A DNA stretch of 64,000 nt from Tetraselmis striata. Lineage: Eukaryota; Chlorophyta; Chlorodendrophyceae; Chlorodendrales; Chlorodendraceae. Made by a program: the position numbers and the translations under genes. Below the pieces are notes generated by a model. It was not told the DNA's origin. It did not search any database and saw only the letters and a list, made by a program, of their open reading frames with translations. Position 1 is the stretch's first letter, and every line of letters starts with the position of its first letter. Positions 1 to 20,294 of this stretch are shown one piece after another. The stretch lies in assembly GCA_006384855.1 (NCBI GenBank), contig VCJN01000763.1, positions 62,001-126,000 of the forward strand. The letters run 5' to 3'.

Positions 1-1081
1 CTCCGTCTCGCGCTCTGCGTTGATGTCCTCTAGAATCACTGGGATGAACACGATGCCTGCAGCATTTCTGTTGTAGAATCCCGATGGTGCTGCATTGCGA
101 TGTAGATTGCCCGCCTTTCGCAGCTCGCGGGATGAGTTGTCGTGGGATGGCATGCAATCTGGTATCCCATACTAACCGGTACAATTCTGTCCCATCCCTC
201 AAGGGGAATAAAGGCGCCGTTTGTTCGGGATGCAGACATCCGATGTAGGATAGTCCTGGATCATCCTCACCCAATGATAATCCTGGGATGACATGGAAAT
301 TTGCCATCAAAAACACTGGTCTAACACCACAGCGTCCTATTCATATCTTGGGTTGTCCTTGTCCCAGGATATCCTGGGATGTGTCTGTTCCGTCCTAGGA
401 CGATCGGATGTCTGTCGGGATGAGTCGCTTGTGCACGGGATTGGCGTTTCATCCCATTCCACGGTCCCGCCTCGGGTTGCGAAAGGTTGCAATTCAGTTC
501 CAACAGTGCCCTGTAGAGTGTAATTGGCGATTACATGTGCTGTAGGTGACACAGCAGCAGATAAACAGATGCTCTAAAAAAACATAACATAGTATCACCT
601 AGATGTACAGCAGTCCAAAAAAGAACCAGCCACAAGATAAGTGATAATATCCAAGGGGGACCCAAGAGAGAACCCAGTCACCAATCAGTCGAGCTCGTCC
701 AGCCAGGATACAGCCCCCCCCCCCCCCCCCCCCCCCCGGGGGCACACGTAGGCTTAGGAGGGCTGAATCCCATCGACCAGCGGTACTGCTGTGGACGGTG
801 GCGTTTTAGAGCATTAATGCCTCCTCCCTATGACAGTACAGGAATCCATTGCGCGAATACTATTTATCGGTGTTGTGAATATGAACTCAGAATTGCCATT
901 TTTACCATTTCCCTCTTTATGTTAATATTATACACAGCTCATTTTGAATTTTAATCACTCACTTGTTTATGCACGACATGTCCAGAGGGGGGGGGGGGGG
1001 GGGATCTCACTTTTCAACTCCTCATAGATAAGAGCAGAGCACCGTGTGGCTGACGTGCGCGCGGCGCGATGCGCTCCTCAG
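1..1081. other. Upstream region, no gene resolved; palindrome-rich
   Basis: No ORF here looks coding. Positions 1-520 are dense in GGATG/CATCC words in both orientations, including a perfect 18-bp palindrome near 361-380 (TCCCAGGATATCCTGGGA) and GTCCTAGGAC nearby. Homopolymer runs lie at about 717-737 (C) and 989-1003 (G). Since the GT29 exon at 1082 starts inside a gene, earlier exons of that gene may lie here or left of the window, but I could not identify one. Confidence 0.5.
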
Positions 1082-1807
1082 AACCTCAAGTTTACGGCGA
1101 TGAGCATGCACATCTTCAGCTACGCCAACAACCTGCTGGACACCTACCGGCAGTGCGCCAGCAAGCGCCGCAAGGTGGGCGACTTCACATCCGCCACCTC
1201 AGGCCTGATGACCACCGTGCTGTCAATGCACCTGTGCGACCACGTCACCGTGTACGGCATCGGGGACACCTCCCTCGCACGCAAAAACATCCCCTACCAG
1301 GTGCGCCCCTGCTCCCCCTTGCGTATGGGCAGCAAATGCATCGGGAAAGCTTTGCCACTCTTACTCTTACGCGGGTGCCGAGGTACCCGTAATCACCCTT
1401 ACTATTATAAGCCTTGCATCGGGCTTAGAAGGAACCTACATGAACATCCGCTATACTTCCTCTGCAGTTTCGGCTGCATTTGACCTCTGACCACAGGGCA
1501 GCTTCTTATTCGCAGTTTTCTTATTACCGCCTCAGCACCCGTAGAACGCAAAGGGCTTGACGTAAAGAGTGGTTATTGGAACATGGCCGAGCTAACAGTA
1601 TACCCCCCTCCCCCCCCCCCCCCCCCCCTTACCTCCCTCCTCCCCGTCTGGCAGTACTTTGCTGTTGGGGGCGGCTGGCACTCCAGGAGAGAGGTGAACC
1701 ACCACCACAACATGTCGCTAGAGGAGGAGTTCATCCAGGCGCTGGCGCACGCGGGCGTCATCCGCCACTGCCAGCACAGCGGCTGCGTGGGGGACCCACA
1801 CGCGTGA
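1082..1807 (+). CDS. GT29 sialyltransferase-like glycosyltransferase, 3' exons
   Basis: Two exons, 1082-1300 and 1655-1807, join in phase 0 (CAG|GTGCGC donor, GGCAG acceptor). The first encodes a segment with SGLMTTVLSMHLCDHVTVYG, matching the small sialylmotif region of family GT29 (S/T-G, then HLCD-x-V-x-VYG). The second begins YFAVGGGWHS and contains HNMSLEEEFIQALAHAGVI, matching the motif-III/VS region near the C-terminus, and ends in TGA at 1805-1807. Known GT29 enzymes are Golgi type II membrane proteins that transfer sialic acid or, in plants and algae, related sugars such as Kdo or Dha; the donor here cannot be told. The N-terminal membrane anchor and large motif are not in the visible exons. 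The intron holds a run of about 19 C. The gene is convergent with the HEI10-like gene. Confidence 0.72.
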
Positions 1808-2340
1808 GCGGTGGACCTCCAGGGGGGGAGGGGGTTGGTATGTAATGCACGAACAGGTTCCAAACAGGCTAGAACATCTCTTGCCAGCCGAACCACCCGG
1901 TGATTCACACCGGGCGGTTGCACACCACGCAGGGATGTTGTTTGCGAGCACTTTGAAGCGTTGATATTTCACCTGTATGGTGGCCAGGTCTGAGTCTCAC
2001 GCAGATGCTCTTCTACGGGCAGCGAGATGGTGGTCACCTGAATAGCGCACAGGGGCCGTCCATCCCTGGCTTGAGAGGCGATCACTGAAAACTGCTGACG
2101 GCATGCCTACCTGTAGTTGATGTCCTTTTTTATGGCTTCGAATACGGTCCATGTGCGTCAATATGTTACAAAGGGAAGAGCTGACGACGGCGTATGGCAG
2201 GGGGGCAGCAACGCCTTGTGATGTATGCTGGACCCGGTTAGCTGCTCGAGTCGATCCAGAAGCCCTGGTTGCGCGCGGACTGCTGCGTACTGCTTGTTTT
2301 CAAATGAGTCGGCAGGGTGGAGGTCTCGAAACGGTGAGGC
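1808..2340. other. Convergent intergenic region
   Basis: Separates the 3' ends of the GT29-like gene (+) and the HEI10-like gene (-). I see no conserved coding segment and no clear terminator; the ORFs that overlap it on the plus strand are antisense to the HEI10-like coding region. Confidence 0.5.
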
Positions 2341-3730
2341 TCACATGCTGGCGAGGTTGGAGGGCGAGCTGGGGAAGCCGGGGAGCCTCGGCTGCTTGGC
2401 CATGGAGCCGGGAAGGATGGACCGCGACGCATCTGGGGTGAGGCGTCCTGGGTGCGGGGCATCCCTGGCCTGTGCCGCACTCACGCCGCGTCCGCGGAGG
2501 GTCGCCGCCTGCGCGTCCCGACCGTTGATGTGGGGCTGCAGGATGCCCGCGCTCCCCGGCCGGTACTGCGCCCCCGCAAGCGGGGAGTTCGGCAGGCCGC
2601 CCCCTAGCGGACTGGGCGTGCGGCGCTGCAAGAGGTGGTGCTGCTGCTGCCGGGGTTCGTGTCCCAGGGGCAACAATCCCTGCTGGTGTGGGAAGCTGTC
2701 GGCGCCCGGCTGGAACGGCACCAGCTGCCCCGAGCGCGGCGTCATCGGACCCTGCGGCGGCATCGCGCGGTCGCCATACTGGCCCATGCCCATCGGCAGC
2801 ATACCCTGCGCGGCGTTGGGACTATGCGTAGCGTGCCGGCCTGGGACGTTGTGCCGCCGCCCCGGCCCCGGCTGCTGCAGGCCCAGCCGTGTGCGCAGCT
2901 CCTCGTTCTCCGCCGACAACTGCGCGGCGCGCTCCGACAGATTCTTGGCTTGGCTCGCCTTCTGGCCGTACTTGTCCTGTAACTCCTCCAGGTCCGCCGC
3001 CAGGAGATTCTTCTGATCCTGAACCGTGTAGTATCGCTGCTTGGCCTCCTGGTAGCCCTGCACCGCGGCACAATTACCAGAGCACGTTACACAGCGCCGC
3101 AGCCAGCGTGACTTGCACTCGGCATGCTGACGGTGGTGGTGAACGTGACGTAGTGCTGACCCGGCGCTTCAGAATGATTCGCTGAAACATCGTCGGTCAC
3201 TTTAATATCTTACAGAACGCTGAACAAGTAGACATCCGTCTCACGGCGCTACAAAAGCACCGGTGCCGACTTTTACTTCAAATGCGAAATGTATCTGCGC
3301 GTCGTCACTCGCCGGATGCATCGACTCGGCGAGTCATCCTCAGCACCGGCTGGGTACCCACCTTGTGCACCTCTTCCAACTTGCGTTTGCAGGCCGCCTG
3401 TATTTTCTGCACCTTGGACTTGTGTGCGGTTTCCTTGATTTTGAAGCTCAGCTGCGCCTGCTGCAGGTAGAAGGCCACCGCCGCCTGACTCGCGCGCGCC
3501 ACCTTGTCCGGCGTCTGTCCCAGCAGCGCGAGGTCCAGCTCCTCGCTGTCGTCTGCCAGCACTCGCACCAGCTTCAGCTTCGCTTTGGAAAGCACGCTCT
3601 GGCATACCGGACATGTCTCGCTGGCATCGAACACACCCTTGGCGCAGGGCACGCAGAAGAGATGGCCACAGCTGGTGGCGATGCACTGCCCGCCGGGCGC
3701 CTGCGGCTTGCAGCACCGGTTGCAGTACAT
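2341..3730 (-). CDS. HEI10: HEI10/CCNB1IP1-like meiotic RING E3 ligase
   Basis: Two exons on the minus strand: 3730-3362 (123 codons) and 3057-2341 (stop TGA), joined in phase 0 by a 304-nt GT-AG intron, giving about 361 residues. The start MYCNRCCK is chosen because HEI10 proteins start within a few residues of their first RING cysteine. The RING reads C-x2-C, then ATSCGHLFCVPC and CPVC, followed by the family-typical KVARASQAAVAFYLQQAQL. Exon 2 opens with a coiled coil (GYQEAKQRYYTVQDQKNLL..) in the position of HEI10's coiled coil, then a Q/P/G-rich disordered tail with repeated PHINGR/RTPSPLGG-type segments. In plants and animals HEI10 loads on meiotic chromosomes and controls crossover number as a SUMO/ubiquitin ligase. 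Its presence implies a sexual cycle, by inference. Plant HEI10 is about 300 aa, so the tail is somewhat long. Convergent with GT29, divergent from uL3m. Confidence 0.85.
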
Positions 3731-4750
3731 GACGGCGCCGCAGCGCCGACCAGCCGGGAGTGTGGAGGGGTGCCGAGGGAGCAAGCAGCTGGGGTGCGCT
3801 GAGTGCCACCGGTCACCCGCAGAGCCTCTCACACGCTCGTGGCGGAATATGAGCTCTGAAGGCAGGCAGTGTTGTCAGATTGACAGGTGCCGGACATCAT
3901 GGACGACGGCTGAGAAATAAGTCGAGCAGATGTGAGGGTGCCATCTCGACTCTCACCCGCCCAGGCAGCAGCAGCGCCGGCGAATGACGCTTGGCAGCGC
4001 GGCAGCGCTGGGGCATCAGGCGATCACTGCGGCGGGATATCCATACCTATAGTCGTCGCTAGATTAGTTTGTCCCTATATTGTCATATTTTTATTTGTAT
4101 ATGTAAAATCCGCGTAGTCCTGCCTGGAACGGTGAACATCCGGTCATCGTTCGCGCGGTCGCGTTATGTTTGCAACGTTACTACAGGGAAAGGTTCCATT
4201 GCGGGTTATCGCATTAATCCTGTATCGTATGATGTGCTATGTCCGCTATATCCTCAATGAATATACATTAAATAACCAGAACAACCGCAAAGAAACACTT
4301 TATCGGATACATCGGATAATCCTTAGCCATCCTCAGTTTACCTTGGCCCCTACATATTCACAGTATAGCGACTACCGTAGTCGCTACTCGCTCAAAGAAA
4401 TCCTTTATTTAAAAATATTGGTCGCTAGAATTTAGCTCTGCTATCCACATGACACTTAACATATAGCGACTACCCGGGTACAGTACTAGTCTCAACGCGT
4501 CCCCCGGCAGGCCCTGGCCTGGTGACCTCACAGTATCAAGGCCTATTAATTTCCAGCCCGGCCGGGCTGGCGCCGACGCCTGCGGCCCCCTGGCGCGGCC
4601 GCCTGACCATGCTGAAAGAGTTTAATAGCGACTACAGATATTCCTTAGGGGTAGTCGCTGCCTGGTACGGGTATTAGCGGAGCGCGCAGCTTCCTCCGTG
4701 TCAGACTCGCAGCAGAGCCAAGCGGAGCCAGCGCCAGGCAGCCACACGTT
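3731..4750. promoter_or_regulatory. Divergent intergenic region HEI10 / uL3m with TAGCGACTAC motif
   Basis: A 1.0-kb gap between two divergent start codons, so it should hold both promoters. It is AT-richer than the flanks. The decamer TAGCGACTAC or its complement GTAGTCGCTA recurs at about 4366, 4376, 4462, 4625 and 4652, plus partial forms near 4055 and 4430. The copies at 4366-4385 are arranged head to head. No TATA box is convincing. Function of the motif is unknown. Confidence 0.45.
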
Positions 4751-6568
4751 ATGGCGCTCCGCACTTCACTGGCGGGCGTGGCGCACCGGCTCGCGAGCGG
4801 TGCGGTATGGGCCACGCCCGCTGCCACGCTGCCCACGTCCCTGCTCTTGGGCGGCCTGCTGAGCCGTCCCCAGCGCGCTCGCTCAAACCCCGCAAACCCT
4901 ACGGAGCTTGGCCGCAGCTTTGCGGCGCAGCCTAGCCCGGTGGAGGTGCGCGCGACTGCCTGGGTGCCTGGCGGCCAACCCCTCCGCCTTGCCCCCCTCT
5001 AACGCTCTTTGAGCCCCTGGTGCCGCCGCCCCCTCGCGCCCGGCGCAGGATGAGGACGCCCCCCGCTGGGCGCCGCCGCCGCTGGAGCCGCGCGAGATGG
5101 GGCCGCACTCGCGCCGCACCGGCCTGGTCGCGGTGAAGGCTGGCGTGACGCAGACGTGGGACAAGTGGGGCGTGCGCATCCCGCTGACGGTGCTGTGGGT
5201 AGACGACTGCCACGTGAGCGCCCCCCCCCTCCCCCCCCCCCGCCTTCACCACTACCAACACCGCCGCCGCCACCGAGAAAGATTAACAGCCATCGCAGCC
5301 CGCGTTGTCAGCAGTTTTCAGTCCAGTTCAGGCCGAAGGACGCTCCAAGCGGGCCCGCACAGCGTTCAGGCCATACCATTTACAGTACTACTTTTGCGCT
5401 GTATTGGGCCATGTTCCTCACTGCGTAGCACAGCAGACTGCACACAATCCTTCGCGCTCGTCCTGGAGCAAGTACGGCACATAACTCTGCTTGGTGGATG
5501 TCGCTATCATACTTCGGGGTGAATGCCTGGACTTTGGGGGCTTCAGTGTGGAGTTGGACTGAGTTCGGGTTCAAATTCGGGTCTTGGACTGAAGCCAGGC
5601 ATGAGCCGAGTTTCTGCCAGGGGCACCGCGACGCAACCCTCATGGCTTGAACTCACCCCCATAGGCTACTGGCACCTGACACACCACCGTACCGGGTGTC
5701 TGGCGCGCTGCCCCCCCCCCCCCCCCCCCCCCCCCCGGACGGCGCACGCTTTGGGGCCGTGCGGCGGGGCGCAGGTGACGCAGGTGAAATCCAAGGCGCG
5801 CGGCGACGTGACGGACGCAGTGCAGGTGGGCATCGGCTCGCGGCGGGCCAAGCACATGGCAGGCAAGTGGAAGGGGCTGGTGGGCCACTTCAGCGCGGCG
5901 GGCACGGACGTGAAGCGCCACCTCGCGGAGTTCAAGGTCAGCCCGGACGGCCTGCTGCCGCCCGGCGCACCGCTGAGCGCGGCGCACTTTGTGGCGGGGC
6001 AGCTGGTGGACTGCACCGGCACCTCCATCGGCAAGGGCTTCCAGGGCGCGATGAAGCGGCACAACTTTTCGGGCGGCCCCGCCTCGCACGGCGTCTCGCT
6101 CGCGCACCGCGCGCTCGGCTCCACCGGCGCCTGCCAGGACCCCGGGCGCGTGGAGAAGGGCAAGAAGATGCCCGGCCGCATGGGCGGCAAGCAGGTCACG
6201 CTGCAGAACGCGGTGGTGTACAAGGTGCGCCCCCCCACGCGGAAGGGTTTCTGTAAAACCCTAAACCCCATCATGCTGGTGGCCAAACCCTAAAGCCCTG
6301 ATTGAAGCAGGCTAGGGTCTCCGCCTCACATGGTGGCCGCTCCACTGCCGCGTTGCAGGTGGACGCGGCGCGCGGCCTGCTGTACGTGCGGGGGCTGGTG
6401 CCGGGGCACCGCGGCAGCCTGGTGTGCGTGAAGGACGCGCACGCGTACCACGCCGGGGAGCGCAACCACCCCACCAAGGGCATGCGCCCCTTTCCCACCT
6501 TCATCGGGCCGCCGCCCGGGGAGGTCTCCGTCATGGACGTCGGCCCCGACCCCTTCATGGACGCCTAG
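4751..6568 (+). CDS. MRPL3: Mitochondrial large-subunit ribosomal protein uL3m
   Basis: Four exons, 4751-4945, 5049-5213, 5775-6224 and 6359-6568, all joined in phase 0 with GT-AG borders, total about 339 residues. Exon 1 encodes an Arg/Ala/Ser-rich, acid-poor leader ([20 protein letters not shown]..) typical of a mitochondrial targeting peptide. Exon 2 has [20 protein letters not shown] and [12 protein letters not shown], the start of the L3 fold in mitochondrial L3. Exon 3 carries the L3 signature loop [23 protein letters not shown] with [27 protein letters not shown], which reaches the peptidyl-transferase centre. Exon 4 ends the fold ([16 protein letters not shown]) plus a short extension. 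Introns 2 and 3 hold long C runs, and intron 3 holds two AAACCCTAAA words. The plastid paralogue is an alternative, but the [13 protein letters not shown] segment favours the mitochondrial type. Confidence 0.9.
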
Positions 6569-7232
6569 CCGCCCGCCCTTGCCACTCCCTCCTGGCCACG
6601 CGCCCAGTGTAATCCAGGAATGTTTCACCGTCTGTGGGCGGCGGCTGCAGGGGGCGCTGCTCGAGGGGTAGCGATTCAACGTGAGCTGTGTGGGAGGCAG
6701 AGGGGCTGGAGGAGTAGGTGTGTCAATGTCAATGTATGCGAGGGAGGCGGACGCTTCGCAGGGCTGCGCAAGATGAAGCAACGCCGCGCTACTCGTGTGG
6801 GAAGCCGGGCTGGTGGATGGCAATGGTTGCCGCAAATTGCAGTATGAACACTAGCCAGGTGAATTACAGCGTTACGCCGCCACTGATGCAGCGCGCACGC
6901 GGACACCCTATCATCGCCTGCAGGTGAGCCCGGGGGGGGAGGGGGGGGGGGGGGGAGGATGACACCACTCTCTGTGAGGATTAGGGACCTGGGCTTCAGA
7001 GGACTGCACGCGACGGGCGCCGCCGACCCTGTACGGGGTCACGTAGTCGGGCCTTGCGACGGCTCGCATGTGCGGCTCCTACTGTACTGCCGGGAATAAA
7101 AGCTGTAAGAAACTCCAAATTCCACTTCAGGCAGCACTGCGGCGGGGGCGCCTCAGTAGCCACGGTGGAGATCCTCCGCGGAATGACGGCGAGTCGGTTT
7201 CCGCGATGCGCGGCAGCCCCCGGCACCGCGGC
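6569..7232. other. Intergenic region between uL3m and POP1 3' ends
   Basis: The region holds the 3' flanks of two convergent genes. A G run of about 20 lies at 6936-6955 (with an A interruption). Nothing else recognisable. Confidence 0.5.
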
Positions 7233-17206
<9,974 letters not shown>

Positions 17207-17438
17207 GTTGCCTCCTATTTCTTCGGCAGTCGGCGGTGTACCGGGCTTGAGAGACGGCCAGAGCAATGTGGAAATTATCCCCCCCAGTAAGGGCGGAGCT
17301 GCACGGCGGAGCCAAACTGTTCATGAGCATGGGTTGTTGACGCTCCGAATGGTTCCTGTGTTGCTGAGCACCTGACGCGCGTGTTCGACATCACTGACTG
17401 TGGCGGCTCCTGCTGGAGCTCACGCTCCGTACGCCGGG

Positions 17439-17465
17439 TACTGGTGTGAATTACAAAAAGGCCAG
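17439..17465 (-). repeat. Fragment of LINE 3' terminus
   Basis: The words GGTGTGAATTACAAAAAGG are shared with the 3' ends of the LINE at 27382 and its truncated copy at 14525. Only about 25 bp match, so this is either a very short insertion or a decayed copy. Confidence 0.4.
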
Positions 17466-17808
17466 TAACAAATGCACCCCTAAGAAAAGCAGTACCAAAA
17501 GATCAACAGTAATCTAGGCTAGGATCTCTGGCCTCCTGCTTGATATCAATAGGGCTGTCCGAAATGGATTCGCAATACAGCTACGGTGTATATGTTAGTT
17601 TTCTTTCAGTAAATTCCAAATAATATCACGACATTTCATACATTTTTTTCAATTTTATTCTTTTCTAATTACCGAACTTCTTCCATCCTAATATACCGGT
17701 GAGTTCATATCCGCCTCCCAACCTCACACACGCATGCATGCCAAACGCTCAGCGCATCACCCCGTGTTCGCCCCCCCCCCCCCCTCTTGCTGCGACAATC
17801 ACCGGTAG

Positions 17809-17961
17809 CGACCCGGATCACGCAGCGGCGCCTTGCGGCTGCGCAGGGATGTGGCGCATGCCAGCGACATGAACCGCGTGCGCTGTAGCCCGACCCAGGC
17901 GGGGTTGTTGGCGTCTGCGGGCGACGATGAGGTGGTCAAGATCTGGCAGCTTCATGCGTGA
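17809..17961 (+). CDS. Terminal exon of a CIAO1/Cia1-like WD40 protein
   Basis: The reading frame ends with DVAHASDMNRVRCSPTQAG, LLASAGDDEVVKIWQLHA and TGA at 17959-17961, a complete last WD40 blade. The LLASAxDD-x-VKIWQL ending closely matches the C-terminus of plant CIAO1 homologues, which act in cytosolic iron-sulfur cluster assembly. The exon starts at 17809 (phase 0, acceptor CCGGTAG after a C run) or at 17847 (acceptor GCGCAG). No upstream WD40 exons are visible before the POP1 start at 17206, where the DNA is AT-rich. This is therefore an orphan exon: the rest of the gene is far away, lost, or displaced by assembly. Other WD40 families cannot be excluded. Confidence 0.55.
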   Translation, partial: RPGSRSGALRLRRDVAHASDMNRVRCSPTQAGLLASAGDDEVVKIWQLHA

Positions 17962-18563
17962 GAACCACCTTACTCCCCCCCCCCCCCCCCCCCACGCTAG
18001 CTCAATAGCAAGCTAAATAGCTCCAGGGAGACCGGGACGGCCCACGGGTGCATGGCGCACTCATGAATAATGGATGCAGCTAATGTTTGTAATGCTCTGT
18101 TTGGCCATGTGTTATAATCCTTAATGCCACTCCAAGGCGCAACTTCAACCTTCACAATCACTTCGGGCCGTCAATGGCAGTGGTCCTTTTGTGCTGAATG
18201 TAACCATCATCCATTGGAGCGCAAAACAGGGGCCAAAACATGGCTCAACTATGGATGCTCATGGCGGCCATTAAAAACACGTGCACTACTGCTGCACAAT
18301 ATACATACAGCTGAAGTATTTGAAGTATATCTGTTTATGAAAGACTTGTACACAAGACTTCATGGTCCCAGGAACAGTGGTGGGCCAAAGTTGCCGGTGT
18401 GGAAGGCAAAGCTGGCTGCCGCGCCCCCGTCGGCACTGGCGCCCAAGATGAGGACGTACCCAAGCGGTCGGAACCAAGCCTCCACAAACCGCAGGCTCCA
18501 ACAGGCGCGCAGGTTTGCAGCAAGGTGGAGGACGTTGGCATGCAGCAGTACCGGACTGAGCAG
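17962..18563. other. No gene resolved
   Basis: Contains C runs at about 17979-17992 and scattered open frames up to 167 codons without recognisable domains. I see nothing I can name. Confidence 0.4.
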
Positions 18564-18752
18564 TCACCAGTACTCGCCCGCCCACATCCCGCCAGAAGTC
18601 AGGGAGCGGGTTTTGCGGTCGGCATAGACCTTTTGATATTTATCAGCAAGCTTCGATTGCTCTGAAATCCGTGTGTGAATATCCTGAACATTTGCAACTA
18701 TGTTGTGTGCATCTTGGTTGGCAGTAGCAATCAGGTGAGGTGGTGTCATCAC
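18564..18752 (-). mobile_element. Possible fossil fragment of an LTR-retroelement pol gene
   Basis: A short stretch encodes VQDIHTRISEQSKLADKYQK followed by YADRKTRSL, the kind of basic helical segment found near the end of gypsy-type integrases. The fragment is isolated and broken, with no other element parts near it. Family assignment is tentative; age appears old. Confidence 0.35.
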
Positions 18753-18845
18753 CTAAACCGCCTCATGCCATAAACCGCCTCAAAAGGGGCACACAATTAG
18801 GGCACTCAGGCTACAGTAGGGGGCCACGGCACCCGAGCCAGAAAA

Positions 18846-18846
<1 letters not shown>

Positions 18847-18891
<45 letters not shown>
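18847..18891. repeat. Uninterrupted run of 45 G
   Basis: Positions 18847-18891 are all G. This is the longest homopolymer in the window and could form a quadruplex; its exact length in the genome may differ because such runs are hard to sequence. Confidence 0.8.
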
Positions 18892-19732
18892 CGTCCGTGT
18901 TGGTGTCCTGGGCCGGCTGCGCTCATCAAGCAGGTACCGCCATGCCTCAGGACAATGAGCCTGAGCCCATGGCGCCGGTAGCCCCAGCTGGCTGGTATTA
19001 GGTTTACACATCGTGTATTAATACAAGCTCCCCATCTTTGGTCGGGCTCTGGGTGCGAGACCCAGGCCGACCGACGCAGCTCCTAAGATTGCTCTTAGAG
19101 TGCAGGCATTGACTAGAACCCGGTTAGTGGTGAGCCAGTCTCCCAATCGCTTGAGTAACCGTCTACACACAGTACTTGCTGCTGACTTGCATATGCCCGC
19201 AAGATGACTCCTAAAGTAGACACTTTTATAATGTCACTGTATGAAACAATAACAGTAAATGTAGTATTGCTCGTGCTTGCACGACTTGCGGAGTCACATC
19301 TCATGGCGGTACTCGTATATGCCGCCATTGAGCCATGCCAACATGTACCTCCTCGTGTTGCATGTGTAGAGGGCTGACTATCTACCGGGCACAGCGAATA
19401 TACGGCACATTATACTGCTCTTTTGTGTTCGGTGGTGCTGCATATTATCACGCATTTTTCGGTCAGCATGCATGCCCTAAAATACTGCCACGTTTTATCG
19501 CTGCGGGTGACCCAGCTGGCAGATTGCAACTTGCACGTCTTGATGCCACTCAGCTCTGAGGCAAACGAGCGCGATGATACGGTAGCGAGCGGACAGAGTT
19601 TTTGCAAAGATGTTCCAACGGTGATGATAAAGGACGGTTTTAGGCGGACTATATAAAGCAAGTCATTGCCGGTGGGATAATTGACGTAATCCTCTAGGAG
19701 AGTACCTTACAACTGCCGGGCGGTACACGGCA
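18892..19732. other. Intergenic, no gene seen
   Basis: Moderate GC, no frame with a recognisable domain, no clear repeats. It lies downstream of the trypsin-LRR gene. Confidence 0.5.
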
Positions 19733-20125
19733 CTATAAGAGTACCCCATGCATTTGGCAGAAGCGTGCGAGTCGCAGCAGATTACTGGGATGCACTCCCA
19801 CACGGTGTGGGGAAAATGTTTTGGCGGATTGGAGCGACGGATGTAGAATGCGCCTGCGTTCGAGGGCCGTCGTCGCAGGCAGGGCTGCTGTTGTAGGGCT
19901 CATCCGCTCTTTTGTCACGCAGACTCTACACGCCATAGTTGGTCCGCCTGTCCCAATGGGGTTGGGGGCGCAGGTAGGAGGGGATTCGGTGTCAGTCTGG
20001 CATAATTCAGTAGTGTCATGAGTGGTCAAACTGTGAGGAGAGGATTGTTTGTTGTTGCTTGGGGGCGTACAAAGTAATATTCTGGGGGGTCTGGATTTAT
20101 GAGGGCGAGGTGGGGGTGGCAAAGG

Positions 20126-20193
20126 TGCGTGTGTGTGTGTGTGTGTGCGTGTGTGTGCGTGTGTGTGCGTGTGTGGGTGGTGGTGTTCGGGGT

Positions 20194-20224
<31 letters not shown>
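20126..20224. repeat. (GT)n followed by G run
   Basis: Alternating GT/CGTGTGTG from about 20126 to 20176 passes into a G run of about 30 at 20196-20224. It lies just past the last recognised LRR exon. Confidence 0.8.
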
Positions 20225-20225
<1 letters not shown>

Positions 20226-20294
20226 GGGGGGCGAAGATTGCATTGGTTGCGTGATCTCGGAGGTGGGGAGGCTGGGTCGCCGGCAGGTGCGCAC

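Noticed and set aside
2225-3016. Long plus-strand ORF of 263 codons
   Set aside because: Antisense to the HEI10-like exon 2; open only because of GC-rich codon composition.
5563-5590. Pol III B-box near GGGTTCAAATTC
   Set aside because: No matching A-box or paired stem upstream; lies in a uL3m intron.
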